This document shows positions 24,099 to 31,989 of a stretch of 64,000 nucleotides of DNA, piece by piece. Source of the DNA: Rhodoferax sp. Its GTDB lineage: Bacteria > Pseudomonadota > Gammaproteobacteria > Burkholderiales > Burkholderiaceae_C. The notes under the pieces are model-generated. The model ran no database searches, was not told the DNA's origin, and saw only the letters and a program-made list of their open reading frames with translations. The stretch is taken from the NCBI GenBank assembly GCA_029866205.1, contig JARWZT010000011.1, forward strand, positions 186,001 to 250,000, written 5' to 3'. Both the position numbers and the translations under genes were made by a program. Within the stretch, counting starts at the first letter, position 1. Each line of letters begins with the position of its first letter.

Positions 24099-25705
24099 GC
24101 CGCGGGGCTCGCTTGCGGCACCATGCGCACCCGTTTGGCAAACCAGATCGACGGAATCAGGCACAGGAAAATCGCCGCAGAACCCATGAAAATGTCATTC
24201 GCTGCCAGCATAAAGGCTTGCTGATCGACCAGCCGGTTGAGGGTTGCGAGGCTTTGTGCGCTGTTTAAACCCATCGCGTCCAATCCGCTCAGGGCACTGG
24301 TGGTGGCCTGACTGCCCAGATTGACCGATTCAACAAGTTGCGCGTGGTGCACCGCCGCCCGGTCCTGCCACAGCGTAATGGTGATGGACGTGCCAAAGGC
24401 GCCACCCACAATCCGCATGAAGTTAGACAGTCCCGAGGCCGAGGCCATTTGCGTCGGGGGAATCCCGCCCAACGTAATGCTGCTGAGGGGAATAAAGAAA
24501 AACGCCACCGCAACGCCTTGCACGACGGTGGGAATCATGATGGTGAAGAAGTCGGCCTGCGTGTTGAAGTGGGAGCGCATCAAGAGCACCAGCGCAAACA
24601 TCACAAACGCAAACGTCGCCAGCATGCGTGGGTCGGTTTTTTGTACGTTCTTACCTACGATGGGCGACAGCAAAATCGCAAACAAGCCCACCGGGGCCAG
24701 CAGCATGCCGGCCTGGGTCGAGGTGTATCCCATGAACTGTTGCAGCCAGAGCGGCAGCAGCACCAGGTTGCCGATAAACAGGCTGTAAGCAATGGCCAGG
24801 CAGATGGATCCGACCGCAAAATTGCGTTGCTTGAGCAGTCGAAGGTCCACCACCGGGTGCTTGTCGGTGAGTTCCCAGGCGATAAAAAAGGCCCCGCCAA
24901 TCAGCGCCACCAGCCCCAGGGTGATGATTTCACTGGAGTGAAACCAGTCCAGCTCCTTGCCGCGGTCCAGCATGATCTGCAGGGCCGCCACAGACAAGAT
25001 CAGCAGCGTCAGGCCCATGGTGTCAATCGGCAGCTTTTGGGTCGTGGTTTCGCGCTTTTTGTAGATCGTCCAGGTAATGAACGCGGCCAAAACCCCCACC
25101 GGAATGTTGATGTAAAAAATCCAGCCCCAATGCATGTTGTCCGTAATCCAGCCGCCCAACAGCGGGCCCATCACGGGTGCCACCAGGGTGGTCATGGCCC
25201 AAAGCGCCATGGCCAGCCCAGCCATGGCCGGCGGGTAGCTCGACAGCAAAAGGGTTTGTGCCAGCGGCATCATCGGTCCGGCAACAAAGCCCTGCAGCGC
25301 GCGCATGGCGATCAGGGTTGACATATTGGGCGCGAGGCCGCAGAGCCACGAGGCAATGACAAATAGCAGTACGCTGGCGGTGAACAGACGCACCTGTCCA
25401 AAGCGCTGCGACAGCCAGCCGGTGAGCGGCACGGCGATGGCGTTGGCCACGCCAAAGCTGGTCACCACCCAGGTGCCTTGGTTCGGGCTGACGCCCAAAT
25501 CACCGGCTATGGCCGGCAGCGAGACGTTGGCGATCGACGAGTCCAGCACATTCATGAAAGTGGCCGCCGAAAGTGCCACGGTTCCCCATAGCCGCGCGGC
25601 GCCTTGCAAGGGCTGCGCTTGCGAAAACGAAGGTGCTGGCGCTGGCGGCGCCGGTGCTAAGGTCGGCGCAGGTGCGTTGTCCGCTGACGGGTTGACTGCG
25701 CTCAT
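24074..25705 (-). CDS. emrB: DHA2 family multidrug efflux MFS transporter (EmrB type)
   Basis: 543 residues with about 14 hydrophobic segments. The N-terminal hydrophilic Pro/Ala-rich region (1-35) is followed by the DHA2 start (FMNVLDSSIANVSLPAIAGDLG, with the motif D1 Asp), GWLSQRFGQVRLF (motif A) and RALQGFVAGPMMPL (motif B). It exports drugs across the inner membrane using the proton gradient, passing them to EmrA and the outer membrane channel encoded upstream. ATG 25705 overlaps the emrA stop (ATGA), so it is the third transporter gene of the marR-led operon. Confidence 0.93.
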   Translation of the reverse strand: MSAVNPSADNAPAPTLAPAPPAPAPSFSQAQPLQGAARLWGTVALSAATFMNVLDSSIANVSLPAIAGDLGVSPNQGTWVVTSFGVANAIAVPLTGWLSQRFGQVRLFTASVLLFVIASWLCGLAPNMSTLIAMRALQGFVAGPMMPLAQTLLLSSYPPAMAGLAMALWAMTTLVAPVMGPLLGGWITDNMHWGWIFYINIPVGVLAAFITWTIYKKRETTTQKLPIDTMGLTLLILSVAALQIMLDRGKELDWFHSSEIITLGLVALIGGAFFIAWELTDKHPVVDLRLLKQRNFAVGSICLAIAYSLFIGNLVLLPLWLQQFMGYTSTQAGMLLAPVGLFAILLSPIVGKNVQKTDPRMLATFAFVMFALVLLMRSHFNTQADFFTIMIPTVVQGVAVAFFFIPLSSITLGGIPPTQMASASGLSNFMRIVGGAFGTSITITLWQDRAAVHHAQLVESVNLGSQATTSALSGLDAMGLNSAQSLATLNRLVDQQAFMLAANDIFMGSAAIFLCLIPSIWFAKRVRMVPQASPAAPGGDGAH

Positions 25706-26925
25706 GGGGCCTTGCCGTTGCGGCCCTGGCCCGAGTTGGCGGTAATGATGCGATTGATTTCAGCGGTGGCCTGTCCGTCGAGCATGGCGTAAACATCGGT
25801 CTGCACACTCGATGGGGTGCGCGGCGCATCCGACAGCGCTTTGCCGTCTTGCTGGGTCACGTCCACCGTGGCTTCCATGGACAGGCCGACCCGCAGCGGA
25901 TTGGCTGCAATTTCTTTGGCATCCAGCGCTACACGTACCGGCACGCGTTGCACCACTTTGATCCAATTGCCCGTGGCGTTTTGCGCTGGCAGCAAGGAAA
26001 ACGCAGCACCGGTTCCGGCACCCAAACCCGCTACGGTGCCTTTGTACTCCACGCGCTTGCCGTACAGGTCAGCGGTCAGTGTCACAGGCTGGCCGATGCG
26101 GATATTGCGCAGCTGCACTTCCTTGAAGTTGGCGTCCACCCACAGCGTGTTGAGCGCAATCACCGACATCAGCGGCGTGCCGGCAGCCACCCGCTGGCCG
26201 AGCTGCACCGTGCGTTTGGCCACATAACCGTCCACCGGAGCCGGCAGGGTGGCGCGGTGGTGTGCCAGATAGGCCTCGCGCAATCGGGCGGCAGCGCCCT
26301 GTATGTTGGGGTGGTTTTCCAGTTTCGTGCCATCGGTTAGCGTCTGGTTGCTGCCCAACTGGTCCCGTGCGGTGACCACGGCGGCACGGGCCGCCGCCAG
26401 CGTGTTTTGGGCTTGCACCAGCTGAGATTGGGCGTGCGCCAGTTCTTCTTTGGACACGGCACCGTTGCCCACGAGCGACTGGCGCCGGGCCAGGTCGTCG
26501 CTGGCGCGGGCAACTTCGGTTTGGGCCTTGGCCACGTCCGTGTCGCGCAGACTGATTTGCGCCTCCAGCGTCAGGTTGTTGGCATACAGGCCGCGCACCT
26601 GGCGCACGGCCTGGGCCAGGTTGGCCTGGGCCAGTTGCAATGCCACTTTGGCGTCTGCCGGATCGAGCTGCACCAGGGGTTGGCCGGCTTTCACAAAGTC
26701 AGTGTCATCCGCCAGGATGGCGGTGACCGTGCCGCCAATCTGCGGTGTGATTTGGATGACGTTGCCTTGCACATAGGCGTTGTCCGTGGATTCCTGTTGA
26801 CGTCCGGCGTACCAGGTGTAGCCGCCGTAGGCCAGGCCGATCAGGACGACCAGGCTGACCAGGGTCAGGGCTTTTTGGCGGGAGCCGGTGCTTGGGGCTG
26901 CGGGGGAGGTGGGTGCTGTACTCAT
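25702..26925 (-). CDS. emrA: HlyD/EmrA family membrane fusion protein
   Basis: 407 residues. One N-terminal membrane helix (about 15-32, ALTLVSLVVLIGLAYGGY) is followed by the lipoyl half (DNAYVQGNVIQITPQIGGTV), a long alpha-helical hairpin (about 95-210) and the second lipoyl/beta-barrel part (APVDGYVAKRTVQLGQRV, NTLWVDANFKEVQL). It bridges EmrB to the outer membrane factor in the periplasm. ATG 26925. A C-terminal region rich in Gln and Asn is unusual but typical of no particular function. The 51-base gap to the upstream gene suggests the same transcript. Confidence 0.93.
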   Translation of the reverse strand: MSTAPTSPAAPSTGSRQKALTLVSLVVLIGLAYGGYTWYAGRQQESTDNAYVQGNVIQITPQIGGTVTAILADDTDFVKAGQPLVQLDPADAKVALQLAQANLAQAVRQVRGLYANNLTLEAQISLRDTDVAKAQTEVARASDDLARRQSLVGNGAVSKEELAHAQSQLVQAQNTLAAARAAVVTARDQLGSNQTLTDGTKLENHPNIQGAAARLREAYLAHHRATLPAPVDGYVAKRTVQLGQRVAAGTPLMSVIALNTLWVDANFKEVQLRNIRIGQPVTLTADLYGKRVEYKGTVAGLGAGTGAAFSLLPAQNATGNWIKVVQRVPVRVALDAKEIAANPLRVGLSMEATVDVTQQDGKALSDAPRTPSSVQTDVYAMLDGQATAEINRIITANSGQGRNGKAP

Positions 26926-26976
26926 GGGGGTGTTCTCGAACGTTTTGCAAATAGGGGGGCGGGGAGGTGCGGCGGT

Positions 26977-28440
26977 CTAATGCGCCGCCATGCCGCCGCC
27001 GGTGGCGCGCAGCAGTTGGGTCTGGGCATCCAGGGTGCGTGCGATCAGCTCAACCCCCTGGCGCTCTTGGTTCAGTACCGCGAACTGGGCATTCAGCAGG
27101 CTCGCCCGGCTCCCCAGGCCTGCCGCAAAGCGTTGCGCAGCGATGTCGTGCAGCACTTGGGCACTGGCTTGCCCCACCCGCTGTTCTTCGCGCTGGCGTT
27201 CAAGCGACTGCAGGGTGGCAACTTGGTCACCCACGTCGCGTGCAGCCTCGATCACCAGTGCGTTGTAGCTCTCAATGGCCATATCGACATCAGCGGATTT
27301 GGTTTTGAGCTGCGCGCGCAAGCGTCCGCCGTCAAAGATCGGCATGCGCACGGCGGGGCCCACGCCCCACTGCTCGCTGCCTGTCTTGGAGATATTGCCA
27401 AAACCAATGCTGTTGAGGCCAGCAAAGGCCACCAGATTGATGTTGGGGTAGAACTGCGCTTTGGCCGCCTCGACGTCGCTCAGCCCGGCTTCAACGCGGG
27501 CCCGGGCTGCGGCGATATCCGGCCGGTTGGCCAACACGTCCAGAGGCAGGGCTTTGGGTGTGGCCTGCGCCGTGATGTTGGCCAGCGTGCCGGGCTTGAG
27601 GTCTTGCAGACCCAGGGCTTGACCGGTCAGTGCGGCCAATGCGTTGCGGGCCAGCGCTTGCTGTTCACGCAGGCTTTCTGTGTACTGGCGAAGCTCGGGC
27701 AGACTGGATTCGCTGCTGCGCAGTTCGCCCGGGCTGTCCAGGCCCGCGGCCAGTCGGGACTGGACCAGTGCCACGAGTTGTTCGCGTTGGTCCAAGTTGC
27801 GCTGGGCCAGCGACTGCAAGGCATTCAGGCGCAGCAGATTGAAATAGCCGCGGGTGACCTGGGCCGCCAGCAGCAGCTCTGCGGCGTGGGCATCGGCCTG
27901 AGCGGCGCGCACTTGGCCCAGGGCGGAATCCAGCGCGGCACGGTTTTTTCCAAAAAGATCCCATTCGTAGCTTGCCGAGAGCTGGGCATTCGCGGTTTCG
28001 TACACTCCACCCGCCAAGGGCGGCGGGTAGATTCCATTGGCACTGAAGCGTTGGCGGGTCCCGTCCACCGATGCGTTGACACCCGGTTTTTCGTTGCTGG
28101 CGCTTGCTTCGGTGAGCGCCTGGGCGCGCTCTACGCGGGCCTGGGCCAAGCGCATGTTCGGGTGGTTCTGCAAGGCCTGTTGCACCAAAGCATTCAGTTG
28201 CGTGTCACCAAAGCGGGTCCACCAGGCGGTGTTGGGTTCCACTGGCATGGAGGGCGCTGGCGTAGCCGGGACGGTCGGGACGGCTGGGCGGTGCGCTGCC
28301 AAATCGTTGGTGGCAGCCATGCGCGCCTTGGGCCCGATACCGGCAAAGTTGGCACAGCCGCCCAAGCTCAGCGCCAGGACCAACCAGGCCGCGGGGCGGT
28401 ACCGAGGCGCAGGCAGGGTGTGAAAAATACTAAGGGGCAT
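26977..28440 (-). CDS. outer membrane factor lipoprotein, NodT family efflux channel
   Basis: 487 residues. The signal peptide ends in the lipobox LGGC (Cys near 29), so the mature protein is a lipid-anchored outer membrane channel. Two repeated OEP domains are seen: one with NTAWWTRFGDTQLNALVQQAL, SYEWDLFGKN and QVTRGYFNLLRL, the other with VLANRPDIAAARARVEAGLSD and GPAVRMPIFDGGRLRAQ. It completes a TolC-like tripartite pump with EmrA and EmrB. It overlaps the marR-like gene by 11 bases. Confidence 0.9.
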   Translation of the reverse strand: MPLSIFHTLPAPRYRPAAWLVLALSLGGCANFAGIGPKARMAATNDLAAHRPAVPTVPATPAPSMPVEPNTAWWTRFGDTQLNALVQQALQNHPNMRLAQARVERAQALTEASASNEKPGVNASVDGTRQRFSANGIYPPPLAGGVYETANAQLSASYEWDLFGKNRAALDSALGQVRAAQADAHAAELLLAAQVTRGYFNLLRLNALQSLAQRNLDQREQLVALVQSRLAAGLDSPGELRSSESSLPELRQYTESLREQQALARNALAALTGQALGLQDLKPGTLANITAQATPKALPLDVLANRPDIAAARARVEAGLSDVEAAKAQFYPNINLVAFAGLNSIGFGNISKTGSEQWGVGPAVRMPIFDGGRLRAQLKTKSADVDMAIESYNALVIEAARDVGDQVATLQSLERQREEQRVGQASAQVLHDIAAQRFAAGLGSRASLLNAQFAVLNQERQGVELIARTLDAQTQLLRATGGGMAAH

Positions 28441-29002
28441 CGGGGGTTCCTGGGGGCTCGGGTGAAAGTGGGGGTGCAGCGCAGTCTGCTGCGGGGGATA
28501 AAAAGGCCAGGGGCGTGGGGCTTGTGCCGGTCTGGCTGGTGTTGTTCAGTACCCGCTGCAACAGGCTTTTCAAGGTTGAAAATTCTTCAAGGCTCAGGCC
28601 GCTCAGGTGCTGGTTCAGCACCGAGCAAAGCACATCGGGGATACCTTGGGCGACGTTTTGACCGGCCTCGGTCAAAGCAATGTTGACCACGCGGCGGTCG
28701 GATTCCGAGCGCATGCGTTTGCACAGTCCTTTGGCTTCCAGGCGGTCGAGCAGACGGGTCATGGCGCCGGCATCCAGATCGCAGCTGCGGGCCAGTTCGG
28801 CCACTGTGGATGCGTGCCCCTGGTGCAAGCGGAGCATGGGCAGCCACTGCGCACTGGTCAGGTCTGAGTCGGCCAGTTGCGTGTCAATGCCGTGGGCCAT
28901 GCTGCTCAAAATTCTGCGCATCAGGTAGCCCACACTGTCTTCCGGGCGGTAGCTGTCCAGGTCGTAATACGTGGGGCTATTAGGGTTAACCATAGCTTTC
29001 AT
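28430..29002 (-). CDS. MarR family regulator of the efflux operon
   Basis: 190 residues. The winged-helix core spans about 35-155: LTSAQWLPMLRLHQGHASTV, LARSCDLDAGAMTRLLDRLEAKGL (recognition helix) and the wing RSESDRRVVNIALTEAG. A Pro/Ala-rich tail (about 160-190) is extra. It leads the operon and, like EmrR/MarR, probably represses it until a toxic ligand binds. A perfect palindrome TGCCTAGGCA lies 10 bases upstream of its ATG (29002) and is a likely autoregulatory site. ATG 28993 is an alternative start. Confidence 0.88.
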   Translation of the reverse strand: MKAMVNPNSPTYYDLDSYRPEDSVGYLMRRILSSMAHGIDTQLADSDLTSAQWLPMLRLHQGHASTVAELARSCDLDAGAMTRLLDRLEAKGLCKRMRSESDRRVVNIALTEAGQNVAQGIPDVLCSVLNQHLSGLSLEEFSTLKSLLQRVLNNTSQTGTSPTPLAFLSPAADCAAPPLSPEPPGTPDAP

Positions 29003-29011
29003 TGTATTCCA

Positions 29012-29021
29012 TGCCTAGGCA
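29012..29021. promoter_or_regulatory. candidate MarR operator
   Basis: The 10-base perfect palindrome TGCCTAGGCA sits just upstream of the marR-like start. A further TTGCC half-like element at 29026-29030 lies beside it. Position and symmetry fit a MarR-type autorepressor site. Confidence 0.5.
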
Positions 29022-29062
29022 AATATTGCCGTGGAAATCATTGCATTGACGGCGTTGCCCAT

Positions 29063-29096
29063 AAAAAAAGCCGCCGGGGATAGGTCCCCAGGCGGC
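29063..29096 (-). terminator. terminator after gabD
   Basis: Minus-strand GCCGCC-T-GGGGA-CCTA-TCCCC-GGCGGC (29096-29070), then seven T. It lies 28 bases past the gabD stop and between convergently read marR promoter DNA and gabD. Confidence 0.85.
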
Positions 29097-29123
29097 GTCT
29101 GCAGCTTAAGTTTTGAAGCGGTT

Positions 29124-30599
29124 TTACTTCAGCACATCGCCAACGCAGAGGTATTTGATTTCCAGGTAGTCGTCCATGCCCCAGTGCGATCCCTCGCGGC
29201 CCAGGCCGGACTGTTTGACGCCGCCAAAGGGAACGTGCTCGGTGGCCAAGATGCCCACGTTGATGCCGACCATGCCGTACTCCAGCGCCTCGGCCACGCG
29301 GTAGATGCGGCCGATGTCGCGGCTGTAAAAGTAGCTCGCCAGTCCAAACTCGGTGTTGTTGGCCGCGTCAATGGCTTCCTGTTCGTTGTCAAACTTGAAG
29401 ATCGGGGCAAACGGGCCAAAGGTTTCCTCGCGGGCGCAGGCCATGTCGGCTGTGGCACCAGAGATCACGGTAGGCTCAAAAAACTGGCCGTGCAGCGCGC
29501 GTCCACCGGTTTCCACCTTGCCGCCTTTGGCAATGGCATCGGCCACATGGCGCGTGACCTTGGCCACGGCAGCGTCTTCAATCAGCGGGCCCTGCGCGAC
29601 GCCTTCGTCAAAGCCGTTGCCCACTTTCATGAGCTTGACCCGCGCCGTGAACGCCGCCACAAACTGCTCGTACACGCCCGCTTGCACGTAAAAACGGTTG
29701 GCGCAGACGCAGGTTTGTCCGGCGTTGCGGTATTTGCTGGCCAGTGCGCCCTCGACCGCCGAGGCGATGTCAGCATCGTCAAACACGATGAAGGGCGCGT
29801 TGCCGCCCAGCTCCAACGACATTTTCTTGACGGTGGGTGCGCTTTGCGCCATCAGGATGCGGCCCACTTCGGTAGAGCCGGTAAAGCTCAGGTGGCGCAC
29901 CACGTCGCTGGCGCAAATCACCTTGCCCACGGCGATCGAGTTGTCGGCATCGGCAGTAATCATGTTCAGCACGCCGGCGGGTATGCCTGCCCGAATCGCC
30001 AACTCAGCAGCCGCCAGCGCCGTCAGGGGCGTGAGTTCGGCGGGTTTGATGATCACCGGGCAGCCAGCGGCCAGAGCAGGTGCCACCTTGCGGGTGATCA
30101 TGGCCAGCGGAAAGTTCCAGGGCGTAATGGCGGCGCACACGCCGATAGGCTGCTTGAGCACCATCAGGCGGCGGTTGTTGTCAAACTGGGGCAGGGTCTC
30201 ACCGTTGACGCGCTTGGCTTCTTCGGCAAACCACTCGACAAAACTCGCACCGTAGGCAATTTCGCCCTTGGCTTCGGGGAAGGGCTTACCTTGCTCGGAC
30301 GTCATGATGCGGGCCAGGTCGTCCTGGTTGGCCATCAGCAAGTCAAACCACTTGCGCATGATGATGCTTCGTTCTTTTGCCGTTTTGGCCTTCCAGGCCG
30401 GCCAGGCGGCGTTGGCGGCCGCGATGGCTGCCTCAGCCTCGGCCGGGCCGAGGTTGGCTACGTCGGCCAGTTTGTGGCCGGTCGCGGGGTCAAGCACGTC
30501 AAAGCGGCTGGTGCCTGCCACCCACAGACCATTGATCAGGGCATCGGTTTTCAGGAGGCTGGGGTCTTTGAGCAGGGCCAGGGGAGAAGCGTGGGACAT
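29124..30599 (-). CDS. gabD: NAD(P)-dependent succinate-semialdehyde dehydrogenase
   Basis: 491 residues, an aldehyde dehydrogenase. Landmarks are EQGKPFPEAKGEIAYGASF (SSADH signature), TPWNFPLAMITRKVAPALAAG, the SFTGSTEVGR cofactor turn, the catalytic Glu in LELGGNAPFIVF and catalytic Cys in GQTCVCANRFYVQ, where the CVC pattern is typical of GabD. It oxidises succinate semialdehyde to succinate. It is divergent from an iron-dependent alcohol dehydrogenase, suggesting a 4-hydroxybutyrate to succinate route. ATG 30599, with the terminator downstream. Confidence 0.93.
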   Translation of the reverse strand: MSHASPLALLKDPSLLKTDALINGLWVAGTSRFDVLDPATGHKLADVANLGPAEAEAAIAAANAAWPAWKAKTAKERSIIMRKWFDLLMANQDDLARIMTSEQGKPFPEAKGEIAYGASFVEWFAEEAKRVNGETLPQFDNNRRLMVLKQPIGVCAAITPWNFPLAMITRKVAPALAAGCPVIIKPAELTPLTALAAAELAIRAGIPAGVLNMITADADNSIAVGKVICASDVVRHLSFTGSTEVGRILMAQSAPTVKKMSLELGGNAPFIVFDDADIASAVEGALASKYRNAGQTCVCANRFYVQAGVYEQFVAAFTARVKLMKVGNGFDEGVAQGPLIEDAAVAKVTRHVADAIAKGGKVETGGRALHGQFFEPTVISGATADMACAREETFGPFAPIFKFDNEQEAIDAANNTEFGLASYFYSRDIGRIYRVAEALEYGMVGINVGILATEHVPFGGVKQSGLGREGSHWGMDDYLEIKYLCVGDVLK

Positions 30600-30720
30600 A
30601 AAAGAAGGTTCCTGAGGGTGGAGGATGTCAGCCCCTGCGTTGGGTCGCCTCGGGGCGCGGAGGCAGCCAAAGGGCAGGGTACAGTGGCATTATCTTAACG
30701 GCTCAACCCCGAGGTTCCTT

Positions 30721-31869
30721 ATGGCAATCATTCACTACATCACCCAGGTCAACCTCGACTTCGGCGCTATTTCGACCCTGCGCGCCGAATGCGAACGCAT
30801 TGGAATAGGAAAACCCCTGATCGTGACCGATGCGGGGGTGCGCGCCGCTGGTGTGCTGGACCGGGCGCTGGCTGCGCTGGGCGACCATCCTTATGCAGTG
30901 TTTGACCAAACGCCGTCCAATCCGACCGAGTCGGGCGTGCGCGCCGCCGTGGCCTTGCTGAAAAAAGAGGGTTGCGATGGCCTGATTGGCGTGGGCGGAG
31001 GCTCCAGCCTGGATTTGGCCAAGGGCGCCTGCATTGCTGCCACCCACGAAGGGCCGCTCAAGACCTACGCCACCATTGAGGGGGGTAGCCCCAAGATTTC
31101 TGACCGGGTGTTGCCTCTGATTGCGGTGCCCACCACGGCGGGCACCGGCAGTGAGGTGGCGCGCGGCGCGATTGTGATCGTCGACGACGGACGCAAATTG
31201 GGCTTTCACAGTTGGTTTCTGGTGCCAAAAATTGCCATTTGCGACCCCGAACTTACCCTGGGCCTGCCGCCCATGCTGACGGCCGCCACCGGCATGGACG
31301 CCATCGCCCACTGTATGGAAACCTTTATGGCTCCGGCCGTCAACCCGCCGGCCGATGGCATTGGTCTGGATGGTCTGGCACGGGGCTGGGGCCACATCGA
31401 GCGGGCCACCGCCAACGGGCAAGACCGCGAGGCGCGCTGGAACATGATGAGCGCCAGCATGCAAGGCGCCATGGCCTTCCAAAAAGGCTTGGGCTGCGTG
31501 CACAGCCTGAGCCACAGCCTGGGGGGCGTCAACCCCCGCCTGCACCACGGCACGTTGAACGCCTTGTTTTTGCCCGCCGTGGTGCGCTTTAACGCCGCCG
31601 CCGAGTCCATCCAGAAAGAGCAGCGCCTGCAGCGCATGGCCCACGCCATGGGCCTGGGCGGCTGCGACGCGCAGGGTGACGCCATTGCCGAGGCCATCCG
31701 CGCCATGAACGCGCGGCTTGGGCTGCCCACTGGCTTGGCGGCGCTGGGTGTGACGGCAGACCTGTTTGAGCGCGTGATCGACGGCGCCATGGCTGACCAC
31801 TGCCACAAGACCAACCCGCGCATCGCCACGCGCGAAGAGTACCGGGCGATGTTGGACGCGTCCCTCTGA
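30721..31869 (+). CDS. iron-containing alcohol dehydrogenase (4-hydroxybutyrate dehydrogenase-like)
   Basis: 382 residues, a group III alcohol dehydrogenase. GVGGGSSLDLAKG and PTTAGTGSEVARGAIV bind the cofactor. Metal ligands lie in MDAIAHCMETF and VHSLSHSLGG, and in LHHGTLNALFLP. The family member in Ralstonia is 4-hydroxybutyrate dehydrogenase of the same length. With SSADH divergently encoded next to it, oxidation of 4-hydroxybutyrate to succinate semialdehyde is a reasonable inference. ATG 30721 is chosen; an upstream extension to 30625 overlaps the promoter region and has no family counterpart. Confidence 0.85.
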   Translation: MAIIHYITQVNLDFGAISTLRAECERIGIGKPLIVTDAGVRAAGVLDRALAALGDHPYAVFDQTPSNPTESGVRAAVALLKKEGCDGLIGVGGGSSLDLAKGACIAATHEGPLKTYATIEGGSPKISDRVLPLIAVPTTAGTGSEVARGAIVIVDDGRKLGFHSWFLVPKIAICDPELTLGLPPMLTAATGMDAIAHCMETFMAPAVNPPADGIGLDGLARGWGHIERATANGQDREARWNMMSASMQGAMAFQKGLGCVHSLSHSLGGVNPRLHHGTLNALFLPAVVRFNAAAESIQKEQRLQRMAHAMGLGGCDAQGDAIAEAIRAMNARLGLPTGLAALGVTADLFERVIDGAMADHCHKTNPRIATREEYRAMLDASL

Positions 31870-31989
31870 TTTCTCCAGGGCGCGTGCGATCACCCGCGCG
31901 CGGGCGCTTGGCGATAATGCGGGGTAATGTGCGCCGCGCTCTCCTGCGCCCTGCGTTTTTTTGTTGACCCTGTCCAAAGCACCACCGAT

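Noticed and set aside
26407..28686. 759-codon frame antisense to the efflux genes
   Set aside because: Spans several real genes on the opposite strand; composition typical of antisense.
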